This document shows positions 46,469 through 54,996 of a stretch of DNA of 64,000 bases, one piece after another (within the stretch, counting starts at the first letter, position 1; every line of letters starts with the position of its first letter). A model generated the notes under the pieces. That model was given only the letters and a program-made list of their open reading frames with translations, ran no database searches and was not told where the DNA came from. This DNA comes from Bacteroidales bacterium (GTDB taxonomy: Bacteria; Bacteroidota; Bacteroidia; Bacteroidales; F082): assembly GCA_017477425.1 (NCBI GenBank), contig JAFUVT010000019.1, positions 109,900 through 173,899 of the forward strand. Reading direction: 5' to 3'. Position numbers and translations under genes: made by a program.

Positions 46469-47689
46469 TTATTCGTAGCGCAAAGCATTAATCGGGTCGG
46501 TGCGTGAGGCCTTCAAGGCGGGGAAGAAGCCAGCGATGAGGCCCAAAATGGCACACGAGACAAACGAAATGACCATCCACAGCACGTTGACGACATAAGG
46601 CAACGACATGGCCATCGAGACCACATACGACAACAGCAAGCCTAGTATCAAGCCCAAAACGCCACCAATGAGGCTCAAAATCATACTCTCGGTGAGGAAC
46701 TGCATCAAGATGGCGGCATTCTTGGCACCAATCGACATGCGCAAACCGATTTCCTTGGTGCGCTCCGTCACGGTGACGTACATGATGTTCATGATGCCGA
46801 TGACACCAACTAATAACGAAATCAAGGCGATGGCGACCAAAACCGTGGTAATCATGCCCGTCATTGAGGTCATCATTTCGAGCATCTCCTGCTGGGTACG
46901 CACGTCGAAGTCGTCTTCGCCACCCTCTGGAATCTTATGCGAAGCCCGCAAGATGTTTTCAATCTCCTCCACAGCAGCCTCGGCTACATTCTCAGAAGCT
47001 GCCGAACACACAATCTGTTGGATGTAATCCACGCCAAGCATTCGTTTCTGTACGGTCGAATAGGGCATCACTACGAGGTCGTCTTGGTCCATGCCCATGC
47101 TGTTTTCGCCACGTTCCTTCAGCGTTCCAATCACTTTGAACGGCATATTGCCGATACGGATGGTCTTGCCGATGGGGTCCTCGCCGTCGTCGAAAAGCTC
47201 TTCCAAAATGGTCTGGCCAATCAAGCCGACCTTGGCGTATTTCTTTACGTCCTCGTCGGTGAAATTCACGCCTGTGGCGATTTCGTATTTGCGGATTTCG
47301 AGGTATTCAGGCGAGCCGCCATACACCGTTCCCGACCAGTTCTTGGAACCGTTCACCAACTGTCCAGCACTATTGACCACGGGGCTGACAGCTGAAATGT
47401 TTTTGGCATTTTTGGCAATCAGCTCACAGTCGCGCACCTTGAGCGACTGCACGTTGCTGGAGCCCATGCTGACGCCACCACGCCTTTGGTTGGCGCGCAT
47501 CACCATGATGAGGTTGGTGCCCATGTCGGAAAGCTGATTGGCGGTGCTTTGCTTCAAGCCTTCGCCCAAGTTGACCACCGCGATGACGGCGGCAATGCCA
47601 ATCACGATGCCGAGCATGGAAAGGGCCGAGCGCGTCTTGTTGCGCAGCAAGGCTTTCGCCGATATTCTTATGAGGTTCAGTATGTCCAT
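46469..47689 (-). CDS. ABC transporter permease, MacB/FtsX type
   Basis: A 406-aa permease of the MacB family. There is a cytoplasmic N-terminus (MDILNLIRISAKALLRNKTR), a first membrane helix (SMLGIVIGIAAVIAVV), a large periplasmic MacB-PCD domain (about 45-270, including MGTNLIMVMRANQRRGG), and three C-terminal helices (about 280-400) with the VTERTKEIGLRMSIGAK coupling loop. The start at 47689 was chosen: the longer frame to 47812 covers the end of the ATPase gene. Together with the ATPase, membrane-fusion protein and TolC-like protein it forms an efflux pump. Confidence 0.92.
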   Translation of the reverse strand: MDILNLIRISAKALLRNKTRSALSMLGIVIGIAAVIAVVNLGEGLKQSTANQLSDMGTNLIMVMRANQRRGGVSMGSSNVQSLKVRDCELIAKNAKNISAVSPVVNSAGQLVNGSKNWSGTVYGGSPEYLEIRKYEIATGVNFTDEDVKKYAKVGLIGQTILEELFDDGEDPIGKTIRIGNMPFKVIGTLKERGENSMGMDQDDLVVMPYSTVQKRMLGVDYIQQIVCSAASENVAEAAVEEIENILRASHKIPEGGEDDFDVRTQQEMLEMMTSMTGMITTVLVAIALISLLVGVIGIMNIMYVTVTERTKEIGLRMSIGAKNAAILMQFLTESMILSLIGGVLGLILGLLLSYVVSMAMSLPYVVNVLWMVISFVSCAILGLIAGFFPALKASRTDPINALRYE

Positions 47690-47690
47690 A

Positions 47691-48437
47691 TCAATAGTCG
47701 TTATCAATGGGCAGGGCGGCCAAGGCCTCAGCTGCCGATTTGGTTTCCACGGGTTCATCACGAAGGATGTGGCCGTCGCGAAGGAAAATGGTTCTGCTCG
47801 TAAATACAGCAATATCAGATTCGTGCGTAACGAAAGCGATGGTTTTCCCTTGCTCGTGCAGACTTTGGAAAAGGCTCATGATTTCGTAGGAAGTGCGCGT
47901 ATCGAGGTTACCTGTGGCTTCGTCGGCCAAAACGATGACGGGGTCGTTGACCAAGGCGCGGGCAATGGCCACGCGCTGCTGCTGACCGCCCGAGAGCTGG
48001 TTGGGCATGTGTCCCATGCGGTCTTTCAAACCAACGAGTTCCAAGGCGTGCTGCGCCTTTTCGTGACGTTCCTTATGCGACACCTCGGGATTGTAAACCA
48101 ACGGAAGCTCCACATTCTCCAAGGCCGAAGTACGCGGCAACAGGTTGTAGGACTGGAACACGAAGCCGATTTTGCGGTTGCGGATGTCCGACAACTCATT
48201 CTTCGTGCGTTCGCGCACGGAGATGCCATCGATGAAATACTCGCCCGAAGTGGGTTGGTCGAGGCAACCAAGGATGTTGAGCAAGGTCGACTTGCCGCTG
48301 CCCGACGAGCCCATGATGCTCACAAACTCGCCCTGGAAGATGTCGAACGAGACGCCTTTCAGTGCGTGCACCTCTTCGCTGCCGACAACAAACGTCCGTT
48401 TGAGGTTCTCGACTTTAATGATGGATTGCGCATTCAT
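47691..48437 (-). CDS. ABC transporter ATP-binding protein, MacB/LolD-like
   Basis: A 248-aa ATPase. Walker A GSSGSGKSTLLN at about 43, Q-loop in FVFQSYNLLP, signature LSGGQQQRVAIARAL, Walker B VILADEATGNLD, and switch His in VTHESD. It is of the LolD/MacB group, with the N-terminus KVENLKRTFVVGSEEVHALK. It is 1 nt from the permease start and 11 nt after the adaptor protein, consistent with one complex. Confidence 0.93.
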   Translation of the reverse strand: MNAQSIIKVENLKRTFVVGSEEVHALKGVSFDIFQGEFVSIMGSSGSGKSTLLNILGCLDQPTSGEYFIDGISVRERTKNELSDIRNRKIGFVFQSYNLLPRTSALENVELPLVYNPEVSHKERHEKAQHALELVGLKDRMGHMPNQLSGGQQQRVAIARALVNDPVIVLADEATGNLDTRTSYEIMSLFQSLHEQGKTIAFVTHESDIAVFTSRTIFLRDGHILRDEPVETKSAAEALAALPIDNDY

Positions 48438-48448
48438 ATTTCGACGAC

Positions 48449-49714
48449 TTACTGCGGAGGGCCACTGGGAGCCTTGTTGTTGCTATTGTTCCTGTTCCTA
48501 CCGGGAGGGCCTGGCATGAAGGGATTCTCACCCGTCTTCTTGGCCTTTTCCTTGACGACGAACTGGGCCGAAAGCACCACCGAGTCGCCAGCTTGCACAC
48601 CTTGTTCAATAATCTTATAGGCGCCATCGCTCATGCCCACCTTGACGGGACGCGGCATCATGTCGTCGCCACGCTTCAGCCACACCATGGTAGTGGCCCC
48701 ATTGCCATTCTGCATCTGGGGACGCTCTCCCTGAGGGTGTTCATCTTGTGGCGGCTCGGGCTTGTCGGCCTTACGAATGGCTTTCAGCACCTGCTCGTCG
48801 GGCGTGAAATTGAACGCCTCGGCGGGCACGGCCAGCCCTGTTTGCTCCTCGGTGACGATGGTCACGCTAGCGGTCATGCCGGGGAAAAGCTTCTGGTCGG
48901 GGTTGGGCGCATCAATGATGACGGTGTAGGTCACCACATTGCTCGTCGTGGTGGGTTTCATGCGGATTTGGTTGACGGTGCCGTCGAAAACGTCGTCCAT
49001 GTAAGCGTCAACGGTGAAGGTCACTTTCTGCCCTTCTTTCACCTGCCCGATGTCGGCCTCGTCGACGTCGGCTTCCACCTGCATCTTGGTCAAGTCGTTG
49101 GCCAAGGTGAACAAGGTAGGCGTGCTGAATGAGGCGGCCACGGTTTGACCCACCTCGACGGCGCGGTCGAGCACGATGCCGTCGATGGGCGAATAGATTT
49201 CAGCATAGCCCAAATCCACCCGAGCTTGGTCGTAGGAGGCTTGGGCGTTTTTCTTGCTCATTTGCGCCTGCGTGTAGGTGTTTTGGGCATCTTGGTAGGC
49301 GGCCAACGTAGCTGCATTGGCTTCGTAAAGTTGCTTTGTGCGCTCATAGTTCAGCTTGGCGTAAGTCAATTGGCTCTCAGCCGAGGTCAGGCTGGCCTTG
49401 GCGCGGCTCAGGCTCTGGTTGAGCGTCTGTTTGTCGAGTTCGGCCATCAGTTGGCCTTTTTTGACCACGTCGTTGAAATCGACATAGATCTTTTCCACCT
49501 TGCCCGACACCTGCGTACCCACTTCGACGGTTTCCACCGGCTCGATGGTGCCCGTAGCGGTGACGGTGTTTTCCACGGTATACTCTCCCACCACATGGGT
49601 GCGGATGACCAATTCCTTGTTGGCCGACTTCGTCGCTCTAACAATCATCAAAATGGCGAGTGCCACCACGACGATGCCCAGGACAATCAGCCATATTTTT
49701 CTTTTCTTTTTCAT
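48449..49714 (-). CDS. Periplasmic adaptor protein (MacA/HlyD family)
   Basis: A 421-aa membrane-fusion protein. There is a single N-terminal anchor (IWLIVLGIVVVALAILMIV), a barrel-lipoyl part (TGTIEPVETVEVGTQVSG), a coiled-coil hairpin (about 90-180; KASLTSAESQLTYAKLNY), and the beta-barrel (YSPIDGIVLDRAVEVGQTV). The C-terminal region includes a disordered Pro/Asn/Gly-rich tail (PGPPGRNRNNSNNKAPSG). It connects the ABC transporter to the TolC-like protein upstream. Genes around it are in the canonical order TolC-MacA-MacB. Confidence 0.93.
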   Translation of the reverse strand: MKKKRKIWLIVLGIVVVALAILMIVRATKSANKELVIRTHVVGEYTVENTVTATGTIEPVETVEVGTQVSGKVEKIYVDFNDVVKKGQLMAELDKQTLNQSLSRAKASLTSAESQLTYAKLNYERTKQLYEANAATLAAYQDAQNTYTQAQMSKKNAQASYDQARVDLGYAEIYSPIDGIVLDRAVEVGQTVAASFSTPTLFTLANDLTKMQVEADVDEADIGQVKEGQKVTFTVDAYMDDVFDGTVNQIRMKPTTTSNVVTYTVIIDAPNPDQKLFPGMTASVTIVTEEQTGLAVPAEAFNFTPDEQVLKAIRKADKPEPPQDEHPQGERPQMQNGNGATTMVWLKRGDDMMPRPVKVGMSDGAYKIIEQGVQAGDSVVLSAQFVVKEKAKKTGENPFMPGPPGRNRNNSNNKAPSGPPQ

Positions 49715-49763
49715 ATCTGTTGTTTCCTAATTACGTTGTTTTGCGGACGCAAGCATTGTGTCC

Positions 49764-51062
49764 CTACAAATTGATTTGTTTGCCCATATAGATGTCTAAG
49801 ATTTTACGCTTCATCACCAAGGAATACTTGTTCTGAATGTAGGTGTTGAGCGCGTTCAGATAGTTGTTTTGTTGCTGCAACAGTTCAACGGTTGTAATAC
49901 TACCGTGTTGATACTGAATGTTATATGCATTAAAACTCTTGCTATAAGCGTTTTCGCGCACCTGAGAGACCTTGTAGGCATTATAGGCCGATACCACATT
50001 GCGATAGGCTTGCACAACCGTTTGGCGCACAGTCAGTTGAGACTGCTCATAGTCGAGTTGGGCTTGTTGCAGCGCGATGCGGCTCTTCTTGACGTTGGCC
50101 TTGGTGGAACCCCGACTATAAATGGGAACGCTCATCGAGACGCCCACCGACTCAGAGGGCTTGCCATACCATTGCTGGTTGCCTTCGCTATCAAAAGAAA
50201 GCACGCCCATACCCACGTTGGCATTGGCCGAGATGGAAGGGAAATAGTTGCCACGGGCCAAATCGACGCTTTTCTCGGCAAGGCGGATGTCATAATCGCC
50301 CAAGCGCAAGTCGGGCATGTATTCCAACGCCCTGCTGACGGCTTCTTCTTCCGTGGGCAAAGTCTCCCTCAGGTCATCAAGGTTGTCGGTATTGGGCGAG
50401 ACGATGGCCAAATCGTCGGTCGGCTCCATGGAGAGCAACACCTTAAGGTCAAGCAGGTCGTTCTCGATGCTGATGCGCGTATCAACCACGTTGTTGGAAT
50501 CGCTATAGTATTGAGCCTCAAGCAGTAGCAAGTCGCTTTCAAGGATGGTGCCCACCTGATGTTTCACTTGGCCTTGTTTCAGCTGCTCGCGGCTGGTATT
50601 GAGCACTTCGAGTTGGTATTTCAGCAGCTCCTGATTGCCGAGGATGGTGAGGAAACTCTGCAGGATTTGGGTGGTCAGTTGGTTGTCGTACTGCTCAAGT
50701 CGCACCTCGTTTCTCTCCACGTTGAGGCGGTTTTGTTCGATGGTGTTGTTGAGGTTGCCGCCTTGGTAAATCGTCACCGACGAACCCACACCCACATTGC
50801 CCGACACGCCCCATCCGTTGGCGTTGTTCGAGAAGCTTTCGCCCAACGATGCATTCAAATTGGGCAGCCGCTGTTGTTTCGACTGTTCGTAGGTGGTCTC
50901 CAAGCTCTCCGAAGTGAGTTCCATCGACTGTCGGTCATAGCTGTTGGCAAAGGCAAACTTCAGGCAATCCTCCAACGAAAACTGGTAAGAATGGTGCTCC
51001 TGAGCGATGCCACCTAGGGTCAGCAAAAGCATCAAAACCAATATATTAAGGCGTTTAGTCAT
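49764..51062 (-). CDS. TolC-family outer-membrane efflux protein
   Basis: A 432-aa TolC-like protein. A signal peptide (MTKRLNILVLMLLLTLGGIAQ) is followed by two repeats of an outer-membrane efflux motif with long coiled helices (SLEDCLKFAFANSYDRQS; the second block SRALEYMPDLRLGDYDIRL). Amphipathic beta strands include GVSMSVPIYSRGSTKANV. It should form the trimeric outer-membrane channel of the pump. It is the first gene of the operon, transcribed from the -7 box at 51085-51092. Confidence 0.93.
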   Translation of the reverse strand: MTKRLNILVLMLLLTLGGIAQEHHSYQFSLEDCLKFAFANSYDRQSMELTSESLETTYEQSKQQRLPNLNASLGESFSNNANGWGVSGNVGVGSSVTIYQGGNLNNTIEQNRLNVERNEVRLEQYDNQLTTQILQSFLTILGNQELLKYQLEVLNTSREQLKQGQVKHQVGTILESDLLLLEAQYYSDSNNVVDTRISIENDLLDLKVLLSMEPTDDLAIVSPNTDNLDDLRETLPTEEEAVSRALEYMPDLRLGDYDIRLAEKSVDLARGNYFPSISANANVGMGVLSFDSEGNQQWYGKPSESVGVSMSVPIYSRGSTKANVKKSRIALQQAQLDYEQSQLTVRQTVVQAYRNVVSAYNAYKVSQVRENAYSKSFNAYNIQYQHGSITTVELLQQQNNYLNALNTYIQNKYSLVMKRKILDIYMGKQINL

Positions 51063-51084
51063 AGTCTATCAAGATTTTAGGCAG

Positions 51085-51092
51085 CAAAGATA
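51085..51092 (-). promoter_or_regulatory. Promoter of the efflux/LytS-LytTR operon
   Basis: The reverse complement reads TATCTTTG, with TTTG (CAAA at 51113-51116) 20 bp upstream. Divergent from the aqpZ promoter, with ~50 bp between the two -7 boxes. Confidence 0.65.
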
Positions 51093-51142
51093 GACTTTTT
51101 CTATTTTTCCAACAAAAAAATTGTCTTTTTTCAATTATTTCG

Positions 51143-51150
51143 TACATTTG
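51143..51150 (+). promoter_or_regulatory. Promoter of aqpZ
   Basis: TACATTTG with TTG at 51121-51123 (19 bp spacing). It starts an ~80-nt leader before the ATG at 51237. Confidence 0.65.
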
Positions 51151-51236
51151 CAGTGCCACATCAGAGCAATCTGAGTGAGGCACAAGGTTTTGAAACTACC
51201 AAATTAATCTAATAACTAATTAAAATTTAAAAAGTT

Positions 51237-51962
51237 ATGAAAACAAGCAACAAGTTTTTCGCCGAATTGTTCGGCACGTTCGTTCTGGTTTTCGGAGGTT
51301 GCGGTACCGCTCTCTTCGGACACGTTGGTTTCCTTGGCGTTGCCATCGCCTTCGGTCTCACCGTTGTGGCTATGGCCTACGGCATCGGTCACATCTCAGG
51401 TGCTCACCTGAACCCCGCCGTCAGCTTTGGCGTTTGGGCTAATGGCCGCATGACGCTGAAAGAAATGCTTTGCTACTGGGCTGCCCAAATCATTGGCGGT
51501 ATCATCGCTGGTGCTTTGCTGCTCTGCCTCTGGAAGGCTGCTGGCATGGGCGAAACTGGTGTTTTCGCTGCCAACGGTTTTGGTTCCGACTTCGCTGCAG
51601 CTACTGGCAATGCTGACTATCTGAAGGTCTCCATGGGCGGTGCTTTCCTCACTGAATGCCTGCTCACCTTCGTGTTCTTGATGGTGATCCTCGGCGTCAC
51701 CGACAGCCGCCACGCCAACGGCAAGTTCGGCGGTCTGGCCATCGGTCTCACCCTGGTGCTCATCCACCTCATCAGCATCCCGCTGACCAACACTTCCGTC
51801 AACCCTGCCCGTTCGCTCGGCGTTGCCCTGTTCTCCAACTGCAGCAACTGGAGCGCTATGGGTCAGTTGTGGCTCTTCATCGTTGCCCCGCTTGTCGGTG
51901 CTGGCCTCGCTGGTTTGTGCTACAAGTGCCTTGGTGGCTGCGAAAAGTGCGAAAAGAAATAA
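51237..51962 (+). CDS. aqpZ: Aquaporin Z
   Basis: A 241-aa MIP-family channel with six membrane helices. Both pore motifs are canonical: HLNPAVSFG (NPA, about residue 60) and SVNPARSLG (NPAR, about 183), and the first loop has FGTFVLVFGGCGTALFG. The Arg in NPAR is the selectivity-filter residue of water-specific aquaporins. The C-terminus ends in a Cys/Lys-rich tail (CYKCLGGCEKCEKK). It is followed by a strong terminator at 51979-52004. It conducts water across the inner membrane. Confidence 0.95.
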   Translation: MKTSNKFFAELFGTFVLVFGGCGTALFGHVGFLGVAIAFGLTVVAMAYGIGHISGAHLNPAVSFGVWANGRMTLKEMLCYWAAQIIGGIIAGALLLCLWKAAGMGETGVFAANGFGSDFAAATGNADYLKVSMGGAFLTECLLTFVFLMVILGVTDSRHANGKFGGLAIGLTLVLIHLISIPLTNTSVNPARSLGVALFSNCSNWSAMGQLWLFIVAPLVGAGLAGLCYKCLGGCEKCEKK

Positions 51963-51978
51963 TCTATTCTAATAATTG

Positions 51979-52004
51979 AGCCCCGCCAAGGCGGGGCTTT
52001 TTTT
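51979..52004 (+). terminator. Terminator of aqpZ
   Basis: AGCCCCGCC (51979-51987) pairs with GGCGGGGCT (51990-51998), then six T. It ends 4 nt before the hemW start codon at 52008. Confidence 0.92.
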
Positions 52005-52007
52005 GTT

Positions 52008-53177
52008 ATGGCTGGTATCTACATCCATATTCCTTTCTGCAAGTCGAAATGCGGCTACTGCGGTTTTTATTCGCTGCCTTCCTTGAAACTGAAAGACAGA
52101 TTCCTGGAAGCCTTAAAAGCAGAGATTGTGGAACGGAAGGACTACCTCCAGCGCGGGGGATTGCGGGTCAAGCCCGCAATAGCGCCCGTGCTGGAAGATG
52201 GTTGCAAACTGTCTCCCATCGAAACCATTTATTTCGGCGGCGGCACGCCTTCGCTGCTCAGCGTCGACGAGATTCAGGATCTGCTGCACCTTATTAATAA
52301 GCATTATCCTATTGCGGAAAACCCCGAAATCACCCTCGAAGCCAACCCCGACACACTTTCGTTGGACTACCTTAAAAGCCTGCGCAACATCGGCATCAAC
52401 CGCCTCAGCATCGGCATACAGAGCTTTTTTGACAACGACTTAAAGTATCTGGGGCGAAAACACGACGCCTGCCACGCCCGACAATGCCTCGATTGGGCCC
52501 GACAAGCCGGATTCAGCAACATCAGCATCGACTTGATCTATGGTCTGCCCACCTCCAACGCCGAGCAATGGAACCAAAACCTGGACCTCTTTTTTGAATA
52601 CGACCTACCTCACCTCTCGGCCTATGCGCTCACCCTGGAACCCAATTCCATCCTGACCAAGCAAATCGAACTCGGCAAAGCCCAACCCATCAGCGACGAT
52701 GATGCGTTGCGCGGCTACCATATCCTCTGCCAACGCGCCGCCGCGAAAGGTTTCTTGCATTACGAAATCTCCAACTTCTGTCAACGCGGGATGCACTCCA
52801 AGCACAACGCAAGCTATTGGTTTGGCACGCCTTATCTTGGCCTTGGGCCTTCGGCACATTCGTTCGATGGCGCTTCGCGGCAATGGAATGTGTCGAGTGT
52901 GGAAAAATATTGTTCTTTTTCATTTTGCAATGAAAAAGAACAACTTACACCCGAACAGCAATATGACGAATACGTCATGCTGCGCCTGCGCACGCATTGG
53001 GGCATCGACCTGAAATGGCTGAAACGCGAGATGGGCGAACGATTTTCCACCTATTGCGAAAGGCAAGCCCTGCCACTCATCGCCCAAGGCCGCCTCTCGC
53101 AAACACGAGAATTCCTCTACCTCACCGACCAGCAGATGCTTTTCGCCGACGGCGTGGCAGAGGAATTGTTCATATAA
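52008..53177 (+). CDS. hemW: HemW, radical SAM heme chaperone
   Basis: A 389-aa HemW protein. The radical-SAM cluster motif CKSKCGYC lies at residues 11-18, with HIPFC immediately before it. The family motif YFGGGTPSLL follows the extra insert, then EANPDTL, IGIQSF and FYDL-type sequence. The HemW-specific YGLPTS and NxSYW regions are present (NASYWFGTPYLGLGPSAHS). There is an unusual in-frame insertion around residues 47-63 encoded by a palindromic DNA element (52148-52194). HemW is thought to deliver heme. It starts 4 nt after the aqpZ terminator, which may limit its expression. Confidence 0.92.
   Translation: MAGIYIHIPFCKSKCGYCGFYSLPSLKLKDRFLEALKAEIVERKDYLQRGGLRVKPAIAPVLEDGCKLSPIETIYFGGGTPSLLSVDEIQDLLHLINKHYPIAENPEITLEANPDTLSLDYLKSLRNIGINRLSIGIQSFFDNDLKYLGRKHDACHARQCLDWARQAGFSNISIDLIYGLPTSNAEQWNQNLDLFFEYDLPHLSAYALTLEPNSILTKQIELGKAQPISDDDALRGYHILCQRAAAKGFLHYEISNFCQRGMHSKHNASYWFGTPYLGLGPSAHSFDGASRQWNVSSVEKYCSFSFCNEKEQLTPEQQYDEYVMLRLRTHWGIDLKWLKREMGERFSTYCERQALPLIAQGRLSQTREFLYLTDQQMLFADGVAEELFI
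52148..52194 (+). repeat. 47-bp palindromic insertion inside hemW
   Basis: ATTGCGGG (52160-52167) pairs with CCCGCAAT (52173-52180) around loop TCAAG. Outer arms CCAGC/GCTGG and CGGG/CCCG (one wobble and a small internal loop) extend the palindrome from 52148 to 52194. It is in-frame and encodes residues 47-63. Confidence 0.75.
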
Positions 53178-53233
53178 ATCTTCACTTGGAAGATATTTCT
53201 TCAGCATTTTTCCCAACCTACCGTTTTCTTTCC

Positions 53234-53241
53234 TATTTTTG
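53234..53241 (+). promoter_or_regulatory. -7 candidate for the C69 dipeptidase gene
   Basis: TATTTTTG, matching the consensus, 82 nt before the ATG at 53324. No strong -33 element. Confidence 0.4.
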
Positions 53242-53268
53242 GACTTTCAAAACCATTGTTGCAGCAAA

Positions 53269-53292
53269 GGCCCCTGAGCTTGTCGAAGGGCC
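53269..53292 (+). repeat. Palindromic repeat with CCTGAGCTTGTCGAAGG core
   Basis: GGCCC (53269-53273) pairs with GGGCC (53288-53292) around the 14-nt loop. The inner CCTGAGCTTGTCGAAGG is a known dispersed palindrome in many bacterial genomes. It lies in the leader of the C69 dipeptidase mRNA. Confidence 0.6.
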
Positions 53293-53323
53293 GTATTCAT
53301 AGAATCATCAATTTATCAATATC

Positions 53324-54925
53324 ATGCTTAAATTCAAAACTTTACTTTTATCCGGTCTTCTGCTCATCGGCCTCGGCGCCATGGCACAAGACGAAAACGA
53401 ACGCCTCGTCGGCGCCAACTGCACGAGCATCATGGTGGGCAAGAAAGCCTCCACCGACGGCTCAGTCATCACCTCCCACACCTGCGACGGTCGCTACCGC
53501 ACCTGGATGCGCTGGGAGCCCGCCGCCGACCACGAAAAAGGCGAGATGCACAAGGTCTACAAAGGCACCATGCACACCGAAGACCCCTTCGACAACCGCA
53601 ACGTGGAACTCGCTGGCGAAATCCCACAGGTGGCCCACACCTACGCCTACCTCAACACGGCTTATCCCTGCCTTAACGAGAAACAACTGGCCATCGGTGA
53701 GACGACTTTTTCGGGTCCTGATACGCTGGTCAACAACAAAGGCATGTTCATGATTGAGGAACTGGAGCGCGTGGCCCTGATGCGTTGCGACAACGCCCGC
53801 GATGCCATCCAACTCATCGGCAAACTCGTCAAGGAATACGGCTATGGCGACGGCGGCGAGTGCATCACCATTGCCGACAAGAACGAAGTGTGGCAGATGG
53901 AAATCCTCGGCGAGGGCCCCGACAAAATCGGTGGCGTGTGGGCAGCCAAGCGCATTCCCGACGATGAGGTGGGCGTTTCAGCCAATATCGCCCGCATCGG
54001 CAAGCTGGAGCGCAAGAGCAAGGACTTTTACTGCTCCGACAACTGCGAAGCCGTAGCAAAGAAATACGGCCTTTGGGACGGCAAGGGCGACTTCATCTTC
54101 TGGAAAGCCTTCCGCGCCGAATATGGCGGCGGCAAGAACTACAGCGACCGCGAGTTCTTCATCCTGAGCCAACTGGCACCTTCCCAGAACTTCAACCGCG
54201 ACATGCCCGAACTGCCTTTCTCGGTGAAGCCCGATGAAAACGTCGACGTCCGCAAGGTGATGGAGCTCTTCCGTAGCACCTACGAAGGCACCGACATGGA
54301 CATGACGCGCAACGTGAAGATGGTCAGCAAAAAACGCACCGACGATGGTGTGGTCAACGACACCATCGTCAGCCCTGTAGCCAATCCTTGGGTAGGTAGC
54401 GCCATGATGAACACGCTCAATTACCTGGCCCCTGGCACCATCAACTTCCAGCGCACCGTGGCCGTGGCTTGGAGCAGCTATCACCACATTATCCAATGCC
54501 GCAGCTGGATGCCCGACGAAATCGGCGCCATCTGCTGGATGGCCTGCGACAATCCCGGTCAAAGCCCGCGCATCCCGATTTTCTCCGGATCCACCACCCT
54601 GCCCGAGGGCTTCGACAAATGCGGTCAGCTTCGCTATCGCGACGAGGCTTGGATTTGGCATTACCGTAAGGCCAACAAGCTGGCCACCGTGCAATGGGGC
54701 CGCACCAAGCAAACGCTTCTCGGCACTGCCAACCGTTTCGAGCAAAAGGCTTTCGACGAGATTCCCGCCATCGAGAACAAAGCCAAAGCCTTGATTGCTG
54801 ACGACAAGACGAAAGAAGCCACCGAACTCCTCAACCAATACACCTCCGACTTTGCCGCCTCGACGCGCCAAGCCTGGAAGGAAATGGAAAACAAGTTCTG
54901 GTATTGGTTCAGCATGGGGTTCTAA
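53324..54925 (+). CDS. C69-family dipeptidase
   Basis: A 533-aa secreted dipeptidase of peptidase family C69 (PepD-like, Ntn hydrolase). The signal peptide (MLKFKTLLLSGLLLIGLGAMAQ) is followed by a pro-region whose end would expose the catalytic Cys33 in LVGANCTSIMVG. ASTDGSVITSHTCDGRYR is the family signature, and DGGECITIADKNEVWQMEI follows. It probably cleaves dipeptides in the periplasm or outside the cell. It is transcribed alone and is followed by a shared terminator with the BACON gene. Confidence 0.92.
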   Translation: MLKFKTLLLSGLLLIGLGAMAQDENERLVGANCTSIMVGKKASTDGSVITSHTCDGRYRTWMRWEPAADHEKGEMHKVYKGTMHTEDPFDNRNVELAGEIPQVAHTYAYLNTAYPCLNEKQLAIGETTFSGPDTLVNNKGMFMIEELERVALMRCDNARDAIQLIGKLVKEYGYGDGGECITIADKNEVWQMEILGEGPDKIGGVWAAKRIPDDEVGVSANIARIGKLERKSKDFYCSDNCEAVAKKYGLWDGKGDFIFWKAFRAEYGGGKNYSDREFFILSQLAPSQNFNRDMPELPFSVKPDENVDVRKVMELFRSTYEGTDMDMTRNVKMVSKKRTDDGVVNDTIVSPVANPWVGSAMMNTLNYLAPGTINFQRTVAVAWSSYHHIIQCRSWMPDEIGAICWMACDNPGQSPRIPIFSGSTTLPEGFDKCGQLRYRDEAWIWHYRKANKLATVQWGRTKQTLLGTANRFEQKAFDEIPAIENKAKALIADDKTKEATELLNQYTSDFAASTRQAWKEMENKFWYWFSMGF

Positions 54926-54941
54926 AACCTGTCACCCCATA

Positions 54942-54977
54942 AAAAAGCGAGACGGACCTTGGTCCGCCTCGCTTTTT
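54942..54977. terminator. Bidirectional terminator
   Basis: AAAAAGCGAG then CGGACC (54942-54958) pair with GGTCCG and CTCGCTTTTT (54961-54977) with one mismatch. A and T tracts on both sides serve the C69 gene (+) and the BACON gene (-). Confidence 0.9.
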
Positions 54978-54996
54978 CGCTTTGTATGTAGCCCCC

